Below are positions 11,401-22,099 of a stretch of 64,000 bases of DNA, piece by piece. Made by a program: the position numbers and the translations under genes. The notes under the pieces are model-generated. The model was not told the DNA's origin. It worked only from the letters and a program-made list of their open reading frames with translations, and made no database searches. This DNA is from Lepturacanthus savala (lineage: Eukaryota; Chordata; Actinopteri; Scombriformes; Trichiuridae), in the NCBI GenBank assembly GCA_030544235.1, contig CM060481.1, positions 19,317,892 through 19,381,891 of the forward strand. The letters run 5' to 3'. The number at the start of each line of letters is the position of its first letter. The first letter of the stretch is position 1.

Positions 11401-12504
11401 AAAATGCTGTGGTCTCTTCTTTTTTTTCCTGTACATGCAGCTGCATAAACACACCGACTCAGAGTTTACTACAACAGACACAACAAAAGAGGGAGATGAG
11501 GATATCTTAAAGCATGAATATGATGACATCACACACGTGAACACAGTGCAGTGTCAATCGATTTTGGAGTTTCACTACCAGCCAAGGAGCCAGTTTACTG
11601 CTTTACTGCATGTCCAAAGCAAAACCTAACACATGGCATCAGCGTGTCCAGCCCTGGACACAAGATTTCAGACATAGATGCATAAAACATTCACTCCAAT
11701 CTGCAAAGAAATAATTTAAACACAGCTTTCAGTAAAATAATTATGGCTTCTTTCTTTAACCCAGCTGCAGCTAATTAAAGATTTTCAGAAGACAAATCTC
11801 TCTGTGTGTCCTCAGGCACTACCACAGCATGGAGGCTTTTAGTAACTACGACCTCCTGGACGTCTCCACGGGACAGAAAGTGGCCGAGGGACACAAGGCC
11901 AGTTTCTGTCTGGAGGACACGTCGTGTGACAGAGGAGTACGGCGACGCTTCGCCTGCACCGCCCACACACAGGTTGGACTGTCGCTAATACGGCTCAAAT
12001 ACAGATCTGTGCCTCCTTAAAGTCGTCAGGAGATCAATTTCCACCCGTGGGCTTTTTTTTCCCCCCAGGGTCTGGGTCCTGGTTGCTACGATACATATCA
12101 CGCCAACATCGACTGTCAGTGGATCGACATCACCGACGTGCCACCAGGAAACTACATCCTCAAGGTGGGAGCTGATTCATGACGTATAAACAGCTGATCG
12201 AACAGCTTTTTTCATACGACTCAGGCTGAATTTAAAAGAACTGAGTAGCAGTGCGGTGATTCGTGTCTTTTCCATACCTCTCAGGTGACAGTGAACCCCT
12301 CACAGCTCGTCCAGGAGTCGGATTACTCCAACAACGAGGTGCGGTGCGACATCAGGTACACAGGAAGCCACGTACAAGCCAGAAACTGCAGGATCACCGT
12401 GTAAGTGAATGAAAGTCACTCCTAGAAACCTAGAGATCAGAGAGGAAAAGGAGATCTCATCATCACTGATGCTTGTTTTTTTGTTTTTTCTTCACAGAAG
12501 CTGA
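8412..12504 (+). CDS. loxl5: Secreted lysyl oxidase of the LOX/LOXL1/LOXL5 group
   Basis: This copper amine oxidase turns lysines of collagen and elastin into allysine for cross-linking outside the cell. Coding exons are 8412-9372, 10123-10231, 10846-10983, 11816-11972, 12069-12164, 12285-12400 and 12498-12504, giving 527 aa with frame kept throughout. The start has a strong context (GAGCCATGG). Residues 1-21 are a signal peptide. Residues 36-54 (IQWENNGQVYSLLSTGTQY) are the conserved propeptide motif. An Arg-rich, disordered propeptide reaches about residue 315. The catalytic domain keeps the copper histidines His402, His404 and His406 (W-H-S-C-H-Q-H-Y-H) and the cofactor pair Lys430 (GHKASFC) and Tyr465 (CYDTY). 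Exon lengths 109, 138, 157, 96 and 116 equal those of vertebrate LOX. There are no SRCR domains, which excludes LOXL2-4. The family is certain. The loxl5 choice rests on the tnfaip8l1/mydgf/nmrk2 neighbourhood and the C-terminus NCRITVS (LOXL1-like, unlike LOX); lox or loxl1 remains possible. Confidence 0.93.
11113..11325. mobile_element. DNA-transposon remnant in intron 3 of the lysyl oxidase gene
   Basis: Blocks such as CAGACCTCAAATAATGCAAA, GAGTTCAGAAATCAATATTT, AATAACCCTTATTTTTAATC and CCACTCCTGGTGC match, from memory, the start of a Tc1-like element common in fish. The copy is truncated and has no usable frame. Family placement is tentative. Confidence 0.5.
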
Positions 12505-12850
12505 CCTGACAGAAGAGAATAACTAAGTCAATATTTTTATTTTTGTTGCTCTTAATGTACAACTGCAGCTAGATTTAATCCTTTTGTATTTATGATATAT
12601 TGTAGCTACAGCCAGGCTGGCTAGATGTTAAGTTATCTTAAGTTATCAGTGGGTTTTTTTTAATCATGCAGGCTGTTTGTGTGCTTGAGGAGAAGGTGTC
12701 ATCATGAATCAAAATGTGCAAAAAAGTTTATATAAAACCTTTCGATCAGACTGTAAAACTGAGATGCTGCTTATTTCACAGTTTTTCCCTTTGGTTTATT
12801 AATATTTTGACTTGGCAGAAAAAATATGTATTAAAGTGAACAATGTATGA
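12505..12850 (+). other. loxl5: 3' UTR of the lysyl oxidase gene with probable poly(A) signal
   Basis: The last exon carries only 7 coding bases and then AT-rich 3' UTR. ATTAAA at 12830-12835 is the best poly(A) signal seen. No AATAAA occurs between the stop codon and there. The end point is approximate. Confidence 0.5.
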
Positions 12851-15800
12851 GGCCTTTTATAATATAAAATACTTAAAAAAAACAGATACACGTGTATGTC
12901 TTTCCAGTATTTTTTATAAATTGTCTGTTCTGTTACATTTGTTTTATCAGTGAACATGCGTTTGAATCTTTGAAAGGTGTTCAGAATTTATATTTCTTAA
13001 TAAGGCAGTTTTCACATTTCTGGAAAACAGAAAGAACCTTTGAGGACTGTTTCCTCTCCTCCTCATACCTCACGATCGAAATAATAATAATCACAAGTGA
13101 TTTGAACAAATATTTAACGACATGAAGTCATTCCACTGCTCATTCACTGTCAATAATGCGTCTGTTTTGTATAGAAGAACTGAGCTGAAGGCAATTAGAA
13201 AGCGGAGTGGTGAATTTCTTAAATGCTTCTGGAATAACACACCTCAGAGAAATATCTGAATGGATCCCGCTCAGCAAAAGAAATATGGCCTCGCACCAGC
13301 AGCCTGTTGCTGCGTGTGTTTGTCATGTCGTGTTACAGGAGGTGGCAAAACATTTATTCACCTGGCAATAGACTCCATGTGAGGTGTCGCGGAATGTCTC
13401 GCTCTGTTTGCACTTTGTCACCAGATTTATTAAGAGCACTGTCTGACTGGTGAGAGGAAATGTGTAAATAATCACCGCACATATTCTTAGCACAAGTCAT
13501 GCTTTGAGCGTTTGCCTTTTATATTTATTACCTCATGGTCCTGTGATGTTAAATTTATAGAGACATTGTTCTCTATGGACTCTCACTTGTTAATGTGGCA
13601 CTTTTCTCTTATAAGATGATAAACTCTGCGAACAAACTGAGAAACTTCCTCTATTTAAATGAATCTAAGTCACTGACAAGGTGGAAAGAAACCGGTTTGA
13701 CTGGCGTGATCTGTGGCTCGTCAGGAACATTTTTTGCAGCCTTCACTGGGTGGAAGATAATCAACTTTTTTTTTTTTTTGTGCAAAAACATCGACGCAAC
13801 AAGGAAACGGCTTTAGGATGTTTATAAGAAAACGCGGCAGGTGGGAGGTGGGGTCATGGATGTTTTCTCCCAACGCTTTCACAGCGTCTGTTACTGTCCT
13901 CCAGCTGCTCTGCTCGCGCTCTGACTCACTTGATTACAGATATGTAGGCAGCACTAGGCTACAGATGCTCACATTTCCTCCACTCCATGCACGGTGGTAA
14001 TGGCGAGAAGTAGAGTTTGAAGTGAAATTGTGGGTTTTATCGCTTTTTTTTTTTTGCTCAGTTTGCCTTTATTTGCTGTAAAATCTTGTTAAGAGTCGAT
14101 GAGACCATTTACATCTGTTATTTCACACGAAGCGAAGAATCTGAAAGGTTTGTACAAATTGCCAAAAAGGTTTCGTGGATGTAATAGAATCTTAAATGCA
14201 TGCACCGCACGTTCCCACATCACACTGGAGTTGAACCCATTTAATTTTGTCCAAACACAGCCTTTTTTCTGCTGAAGCCCATGACATCTCTGGTCTCCTT
14301 CGAGGTGAGCCGCTGATGCGAGCAGGAGCGTGACGGTGGGCTAGGGCCGCCCCAGGTGCTGTTTGCTCAGGGCAGGCCGAAGTGTTAAGCCTGCAGGGCG
14401 TGCGGGACGGGGCAGCGCTGCTCTCTGGAGATGGCGGGGAGGAGAGAAATTCCACAGATCCGCAGACGGCCAGGAAAAAAACCCGACTGCAAACTGCTGA
14501 CATCAGCAGCAGCCAGCGAAACCATTCTTATCTTGGGCTGAGTATCTGTGAAGCCGTGCCCAGAGGCCTGACTGTGTGAGACTCCCTGTCAACAAGCGTC
14601 AGAGCCAACAGGCGAGACAGCAGTGACACATGATGGTAGTTAGTGTGTTACAGACACTACTGTCAATACCCGTTTTAGCTCCTTTCTCCTGACTTTGCAC
14701 TTACGTTTGCCCCAGAACGGGACGTCAATCTCATTTTCATCCTGGGCCACGTCAGCGTTATGTCTGCCCTCAAATAGCTAATTGCTATATTATGCTAGCA
14801 TAGCTACTTGTTACAATGTTATCTAATTGCCTCAACATTCATAATAGTGTCTGACCAATTATAACTAATAATTAATTAGTTGCTGGTGTTTTTTTTAAAT
14901 AGAATTTGAAAAATATGCCAATTTAGAAATGATGATTTTAGCATCTAATAATTAAAAATGCAGCAAAACATGGAAAATCAAGCACTACTACTAGAATTTT
15001 ATTTATTCATTTTGTGGATTTCCAAAGATTGGAATCAATAGGCAAGCATAGACTATTATATAATTGGAACGTAATGACAGATTTATTTCAACAAAGGAAA
15101 AATGGAAACCTTCCTGTTTTAAACAACTTTTGGGGTCAATCGGGAATAGATTTCAGCATTAACGAGGTGCAATTGAATGCAACTACAAAGTAGACATGAC
15201 CAGCTTGTCACCCATTAAGTTTAAACATTTATTCGCTCTGTCATCTCACATTTAAATCACTAAGTCTTTCGAGGAGCTGCAGAAAAAATGAAGTGCCGGG
15301 CCATATTCAGCATCAAGTTTGACACGTGTCAAACTTGATGTCCAGCAGTCATGTTTTTGTCCAGTATTAACTCTACTTTTTAGCTCTATTTTGGTCTCCA
15401 CCACCTCCTGCATTATAGTGTTCAGCAGCTAAGTTGCTGTGTGTTTGGTATTGATCAGACAGTTGCACTGTGGGTTTTAAAGCTTTTTTTCACTGCTCTC
15501 CTCAGCATTTGTGTGAAATTAGCCAAGAGGCAAAACATACTTTTATGGACATAGCATTACACCAGTTGTAACACTCTAGATATGTCTTTGTATCATACCG
15601 TTTCATATGTGTTACTAGAATCAGAAGGGGTTCTTACAAAGTTTGCTTGTATCCGTGACGACCTTCACGAAGAGCCAGTTAATGCAGCTCTGAAATAAAC
15701 ATTGCACCCTGTGTTCACATAAATCAGCCTTGTTTCAGGTATGAACGCTGCTCCGAATATAAATGCAAACATCATTTGTCATCTGTGACTAATCATGCAA

Positions 15801-18531
15801 CCGTGTGAAGCTAATGTGCAAATTCAACAGGTGGAGAGAAATGTCGAGTTGACGAAGACATACTGCAAATTATGTTTTGTTCAACCCAAAGATCTAATTT
15901 TACTCTGTAGCAGCTGTTCAAAAACATTAAAAGTGCTGGCGACATTTACTCTAGCGCATACTAATCTACAGATATAAGCCTATAACCACTGACACACTGA
16001 AGTCTTGATTTTGACCAGTCTCTAATGGGTCTGTCTGGCATATGAGCATCATTACTTGACGCCAGCTCCGTTTTTCTGTCTGTAAATTTGGTCTGTATTT
16101 ACTTATCCAGGATTGTTGTTTACAGCAAAGAGAAGAAACTATTTGTGTGCAGACAGTGGAAATGACTGAATATTTTCTCTCTCTCTTCCTGGTATGACGC
16201 GGAACAATGTTTACATGGGCAGGAAAAGGTCTCCCCGAGTCTGACCGTATATTCATCACTACAGATTTAACAGTTTTCCCTGTTTGAAATAGAAGAATGC
16301 GTGCTTCATGACCTCTGTACTTTTCCCCTGGGAGCTGCTGTGTAAATATGAAAATACTCAACAGGCTGTCTGAGTGGATGCATGCTGTTATTAATCCTGT
16401 TATTGTATTATTTTTGGGCCAGGAAGAGGGAATGGGCAGAGACCGGATGAAACGGCAAACAGAGGAGGAGGTGATGGAGAAGAGGAGAAGGGGGCGTGCA
16501 GGTTATTCAACTGAATGCGTCCAGTTATTTTTGGTCTGTATTCAGTTTCTAAATGCTCATATTGTGTTTATGGCTTTTGCACACGAGTGTCAGCCAATGT
16601 TGAACATCTGTTCGTCTGTCACACTTGACAAGGAGAGAATGCTTTATGGCTCCAGAGACGTATATACTGTACATGTAAACACACACATACAGTACACACA
16701 CATGCATGCAGACATGCAGCAGCAGACATGTGTCTCCTGTAATACCAAATGTTGTCCTACTGTGAAAAGGAGAGGAATGTACACCCACAGCAGTTTCATG
16801 GACGAGGAAAACATACATGTTTTGTGCAGTGCAACAAATCACAAGGCCATAAGAGAGGCTCATGTATTCAGAGCTGCTCATTTGTTCGAGGCTTGTCACA
16901 CAATTATTTCATGAAGCAAAAGATATAAAACCCGTCGACCTCAATTATATCGATAAAACTAAATTGGATTCATTTTTGCTTTCATTTTTAAATTTCAAGT
17001 TAAAGTTTGTGATAAAACCTGAACGTCATTAACACTGACATTAATTCAATTGTCTCTCCATATCATTGACGTTTTTAAATTTGTTTTGTTGACTCATATT
17101 TCAAGTGTGTACCAAATCTTCTCCTCTGTCATTCCCTGTATGCTAGACAGCCTTTCAGTTTTTGTTGTTTTGAATGCAACAACCTCAACCCGATTTGTTC
17201 ACGAATGCACAGATATTCATCAAAATCCAACACCAGATATATCCAGACAGCCAAGGACGCAGAAAACCCTTAAAACTGAAGGCGAATCAGGTGTGTTTGT
17301 AGGTAGCCTCCATTTGTTCGCTTCTATTTTTATCATAATGTAGAAGGATATTACTTTAGTTATGCAGTGAGGAATAAGAGATCAAGATACTTCATAATGA
17401 GGCAAGAAGCTTCAGTGAAATGTTAATGCATCTCAAATGTGGGAAGTCGAGATGTGCACTCTGCCCTCTTCCCTTTACACCTGCGTATGACTTCCTGGGT
17501 TGCAGTCAGGCCATAAAAACACAGAGGCAGATTCAGCCCAACAGAGTGCAGGCCTGTGTGTGAGAGGCTCTATAGTCTCCCTACAGACCTCCATCTATAG
17601 TAGGAAGGAGTTCTCAGACACGACTCAAACAAACAGACACAGACCAACCCCCCCCCCAACAAAAACCTATGGAGCTTCCTCCCTCTTGATGTGAAATGGC
17701 TTAAATAGTTTGTGTCGCTATGTGGTTTGCAAAAAAATAGGACTTAGTGCAATGAAGGTCCATTTACTGGATTTTTCTGGGCTTGCTTGGATGGAGTTTT
17801 GCTCAGTTGTCATGGAGATGAATCTGTTGATGTGTGAGCTCAGTGAACTTTAAGTCTGTTTTTGTCAAATTACTGTTTCCAAGGTGAAGAATGAACTTTA
17901 TTGTGCACTGAGACTGAATATGTTCACACTGAATCTACTGAAATACTTTCATTGAAATTTAATAGTGCATTAGTAGTAGCATAAAAACACAGGAACACAC
18001 ACACACGCACGCGCACACACACTTACAGAGTAGATCTGGTTGAATGAGGGTGACACTGTGTGGCCGTGAACAGTAATGTTACACTGAATGAATGTGGCCC
18101 TTATAGTTTAAGATAAAATAAAACTTCATTGATCCTAATTATACACATCACAATTAAATTAGGGCTGTAAAAATAGAATAATTGTGCAAATATATGTGCA
18201 GACGTATTGGTGCTGGTAGTTGTAGCTATAGATCTACCAGATAAGACAGAACTGAGTAGAATAAATAAGTAAATAAATAAGAAACTCTAACAACAGTAAC
18301 ATATAAACATGTTTGAAGAACAATGAAGCACTGAAGGGATTGTGCAAGAAGATTTTAACATCAATAGAAAAACAATTATTACATAGGAGGAGGACGGACG
18401 AATACATAAATAAAGGGCTCCGGGTGAATAATTAAGATACATTTGTTGATAATGTTATGTTTCAAAAATTGAGTTTTTTACTTAACTTTTTTCAGCTGAA
18501 CTACAAAATTGTAACAAAGAATAAAATTCCT
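12851..18531. other. Intergenic between the lysyl oxidase gene and mydgf
   Basis: No gene was recognised. The stretch 14270-14520 is GC-rich with clustered CpG and could be a regulatory element, but has no convincing exon. A 188-codon forward open frame at 16348-16914 includes CA-rich low-complexity sequence and shows no known domain. Near 18100-18300, the ACTTCATTGATCCTAATTAT block and following A-rich sequence resemble an old LINE tail. Short CA/CG and AAT microsatellites occur near 17996-18024 and 18700-18724. Confidence 0.45.
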
Positions 18532-18880
18532 GACTTCGGGATTTATTTCCATGTTATGTGAACCCAAGTAGAATTACCTCCCATGATGCTCTGGGGCCTC
18601 CCATCATGCCCCAGGGAGATGAGAATGTGTAAATTGCAAACAAAACTCACATTTGAGTCATTTAAATTCACTTGCTGACCACATTAAAAAACAAGTTAAA
18701 ATAATAATAATAATAATAATAAATAAATGAATAAATAACCGTCCTCACTCCCGAGACACAACACGACCACGCTGCGTCACACAGCTGTGACATCACGTTG
18801 GAAATAGAAGAAACAGAGACTTTTCCAGACTTCCGGGTCTATTTCCATATTATGCAACCATGGAAGTATTATAAAACCTG
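18532..18880 (+). repeat. Direct-repeat unit 1 plus the start of a second unit
   Basis: Unit 1 (18532-18827) starts GACTTCGGGATTTATTTCCA. It carries CACATTTGAGTCATTTAAAT, CCACATTAAAAAACAAG, an AAT/AAAT-rich run, CCGTCCTC and GTGACATCACG. At 18828 the start recurs (GACTTCCGGGTCTATTTCCA) but breaks off into the minisatellite. A related unit lies at 19620-19868. This is either a tandem duplication or part of an unknown repeat element. Confidence 0.55.
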
Positions 18881-18900
18881 GATAGGGTATTGTCTCTCTT

Positions 18901-19225
18901 GGCTGATAGAAGCTGCGTTCTGATTGGCTGATTGAAACTCTAATCTGATTGGCTGATTGAAACTATAATCTGCTTGGCTGATTGAATCTGCTTTCTGATT
19001 GGCTGATAGAAGATCTAATATGATTGGCTGATAGAAGCTTAATTCGATTGGCCGATGGAAGCTGCTTTCTGATTGGCCGCTAGAAGCTGTGTTCTGATTG
19101 GCTGCTAGAAGCTCTAATCTGATTGGTTGATAGATGCTGTTTTCTGACTGGCTGATGGGAGTTGTAGTCTTATTGGCTGATAAAAGCTATATTCTAATTG
19201 CATGATAGAAGCTGTTTGCTGATAA
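18901..19225 (+). repeat. 25-bp minisatellite of CCAAT-box units
   Basis: About 13 tandem units of 25 bp have the pattern GGCTGATAGAAGCTGYNTTC followed by TGATT. Across each junction they read CTGATTGGCTGA, which on the other strand is TCAGCCAATCAG. That is close to the ideal binding site of the CCAAT factor NF-Y. Most units keep ATTGG; a few vary (CTTGG, ACTGG, TTGCA). The array ends about 1 kb upstream of the mydgf start codon. Whether it is bound or acts on mydgf is inference. Confidence 0.8.
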
Positions 19226-19619
19226 AATCATAAAACACCATCTGCCATAAGGGCAGCATAGAAAAGTCAGAGCCATTGTTTAGCAGGAATAAAAAAATGC
19301 CATACTGATACCCCACATACACCTAATACATGTCCTGTCCTGAGCCAAACACTTCAACTACACTGAACAATACAACAAAAAACAACAACTGAGGGTCTTC
19401 CCACTTAGGGGACTGCACCAACGAGGGTACTAGGGACTGCACACCATACAAGCACCTTTCAAACTCACCAAGAGCGAACTGACAACATATGATCAACATT
19501 CCGCGGGTTCTTACCATCTTGTCGAAAGACTGTCGTTTCCCAATGGCATAGCCTGTTATATTCATATCAAAAATGGAAAAAAGTAGGTGGATACCAGACA
19601 AAATGGCCGCCATTTATTT

Positions 19620-19868
19620 GACTTCCGGTTTCATTTCCGCGTGATATGAGTCTGCGCAGTAGAGTCACCTTCCATAATGCTCAATTTACACAATGTGTAA
19701 ATTATGAATAAAACTAACACTTGAGTCATTTAATTCACTCGTTGGCCACATTAAAAAACATTCGAAGAAAATATATAATTTAAAAAATAAATAAAATAAA
19801 TAAAAATCTCGTCCTCGCTCCGCGCTGTGACGTCACGCCGGGAATAGCGACAGTTTCCAGAGCTTTTC
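19620..19868 (+). repeat. Direct-repeat unit 3
   Basis: This unit is related to 18532-18827 in the same orientation. It starts GACTTCCGGTTTCATTTCCG and carries AACACTTGAGTCATTTAATT, GGCCACATTAAAAAACATTC, an A/T-rich run, CTCGTCCTCGCTCC and GTGACGTCACG in the same order. The unit pair flanks the CCAAT minisatellite and about 400 bp of unassigned sequence. Confidence 0.55.
19828..19835. promoter_or_regulatory. CRE/ATF-type site in repeat unit 3
   Basis: This is a perfect palindrome TGACGTCA about 430 bp upstream of the mydgf start codon, inside repeat unit 3. The matching position of unit 1 reads TGACATCA. Function is inferred from the motif only. Confidence 0.4.
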
Positions 19869-20164
19869 TGATCTTTAGAAAGGTTATTGACGGATAAGAA
19901 GTACATGATTTGCAAATATGGAACAAAGATTTGTAATTAACAAGGGTTATAGCTGTTACAGATTTATCGGCTTATCTTTTACTATTGCGGTCTATGGGAA
20001 AAAAATGCTTTTTGGGTCGCATAGGATTTTTTTTGTTGCAGTACCATGAGTGACCGCTGGGAAAACTCTGCGTGCTGCTGAGAGGTTTTATAATACATCC
20101 ATGTTATAGACCCATGAATACAGTAGCTCGTTTGTTTTTTGACTTCCTGGTGTGACGCGTCCAG

Positions 20165-20172
20165 TGACGTCA
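20165..20172. promoter_or_regulatory. mydgf: CRE/ATF-type site in the probable mydgf core promoter
   Basis: This is a perfect TGACGTCA 85-92 bp before the mydgf start codon, in a GC-richer stretch with TGACGCGTCC just upstream. CREB/ATF factors bind this motif. No TATA box is evident. With the second site at 19828 it suggests cAMP- or stress-linked control, which is untested. Confidence 0.45.
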
Positions 20173-20256
20173 CTGACAGTCGACGGGCCACCCGCAGCTT
20201 ACCCGGGCTGCAGCCACAGATCTGCAGCCAGGTTCCAGGTTCCAGCAGAGTCAGAC

Positions 20257-22048
20257 ATGGAGAGCTCCCATCACCTCCGCGCTGCTCATCTAGCGGCTCT
20301 GCTGCTCCTCGTGCTGGTTTCAGCCGTCAACGCGTCTCCTGAACGGACCAAGACGGTGGAGTTCAACGTGAAACCGGGAGGAGTGGTGCACACCTTCAGC
20401 GAGGGGGTGGTAAGTGAATGTATTTCACTTTCAGCTTCTGTGTCACGCTGCTTGCACGAAACGACAGTTAAACACGTCTAAGACGAGTCCGAGAATGTGC
20501 GTGAATGTGTGTGGAGGTGAATTCACTTCGTTTTTTCCTTATTAATCAACAGTTAACCGTGTGATAATAGACGATAAACACGCGGGGAGCATCACTCTGT
20601 GTTTGGGATTCGCGTCTCATTCATTAGCGGCGTTAGATTTATAACATTTGTTCGTTAAAACGAGACAAGTGGGAAGAACTACACACTACTGCGGTCTGAG
20701 CGTGATGACGACACAGCCTCTGAGCGGCTGACACGTCGCTGCCACAGCGGCGCCGCTGATTGGCTGAGAGTTTCACATACTGTGTATAGTTTAAAATACA
20801 CATAATTTCATATATACACACGCAAAAGCTGCAGGTAAACACTTTTCTCATTCAAATCAATTTATTTTTTTAATTACTTTAATTTTTAATCCATTAAATA
20901 GACAAAATAACACCCATCACAATAGATAAGTGTACATGTCATATCAGGAAACACAGGTGCAACTGATCGACCCTTATGATAGCTTTGTGAAATGAATAGA
21001 AAAAAATAGCATGTTTGCTTAAACAATGAATTGAGCATTAAAATAAGTAATTACGTTTCTTTAGACCAGCTAATTGGTTAATCAACAAATGACAACACTA
21101 ATAACGTTTTTCATCTGACGGGTTTTTCCTTATTTAAATCCAGGGTCTAAGGACAGAGGATCTTGTATTGCTGTACAGATTGTTAAGCCCCCCTGAGGCA
21201 GATTTGTGACATTCGGCTATACAAATGAAATTGGCTTGACTGAACCAAATCTGTCATCCAAAACGTATCTAAATATGCACATTTAGACACGCTGTAGCTG
21301 CTCCAAATGGCCGCATTCAAAGGCAGAAGCTGGCTGTGGTACATTTCCCCATCTCCCCTCTGATGTCTCTCCAAGAATTCAGTGTCTTTTGTGTGTCTTT
21401 GTGGTTTCAATGGGATGATTCATAAAAACGGCTATCACAGCGCCAAAATCACACAATCTCTACACACGGAAAGTGACAGAAATGGTCATGAAGAATAAAA
21501 AGAAGAGAGGAATTCTACCTGCTTTTTCACCTTCACATACTTTTTTCCCGTACTCTGCATGAGGAGGATTTATTACTGTTCATTGGATGCAGCTGACCTA
21601 CATCACCTTAAAAAAATAGACATTCAGATGCTGTTAGAGGATCAGATGAGGCTCTTTTGAAGCATACCGATTCCTTTAAATACGAAAAAGCATTTCATAG
21701 CCTGACACGTTACCAAGCACACACGATTTAACAAGAGTTGTGAATTAATAGCATAGGAAAGAAAACCGGTTTGTGAATTTTTTATCTGCAGCTCTGATTG
21801 AAACTAACACGCTGTCTCATTACAGCAGGAGTATGAATGCTCGTTCACGTACGCCTCACAAGGAGGAACCAACGAGGTGAGTCCTTCTGTTTCTCTGCAG
21901 CTTTGAGTTATTGATTTTTAATCACGGCGAGTTTTGCGCTTTAAATGTTCTTCCGCCTTTTTGTGCCAAACAGCAATGGATGATGAGCGTGGGTCTGAGT
22001 GACGACGACAGGCTGTTTTCCTGCTCTGTGTGGAGGTGAGGTTACCAA

Positions 22049-22099
<51 letters not shown>

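Noticed and set aside
16348..16914. 188-codon forward open frame in the intergenic region
   Set aside because: It crosses CA-rich low-complexity sequence, has no domain or family resemblance that I know, and no supporting splice or promoter signals. Chance is the simplest explanation.
18901..19225. CRISPR-like array
   Set aside because: The 25-bp units follow each other without spacers and the context is a vertebrate genome; it is a minisatellite.
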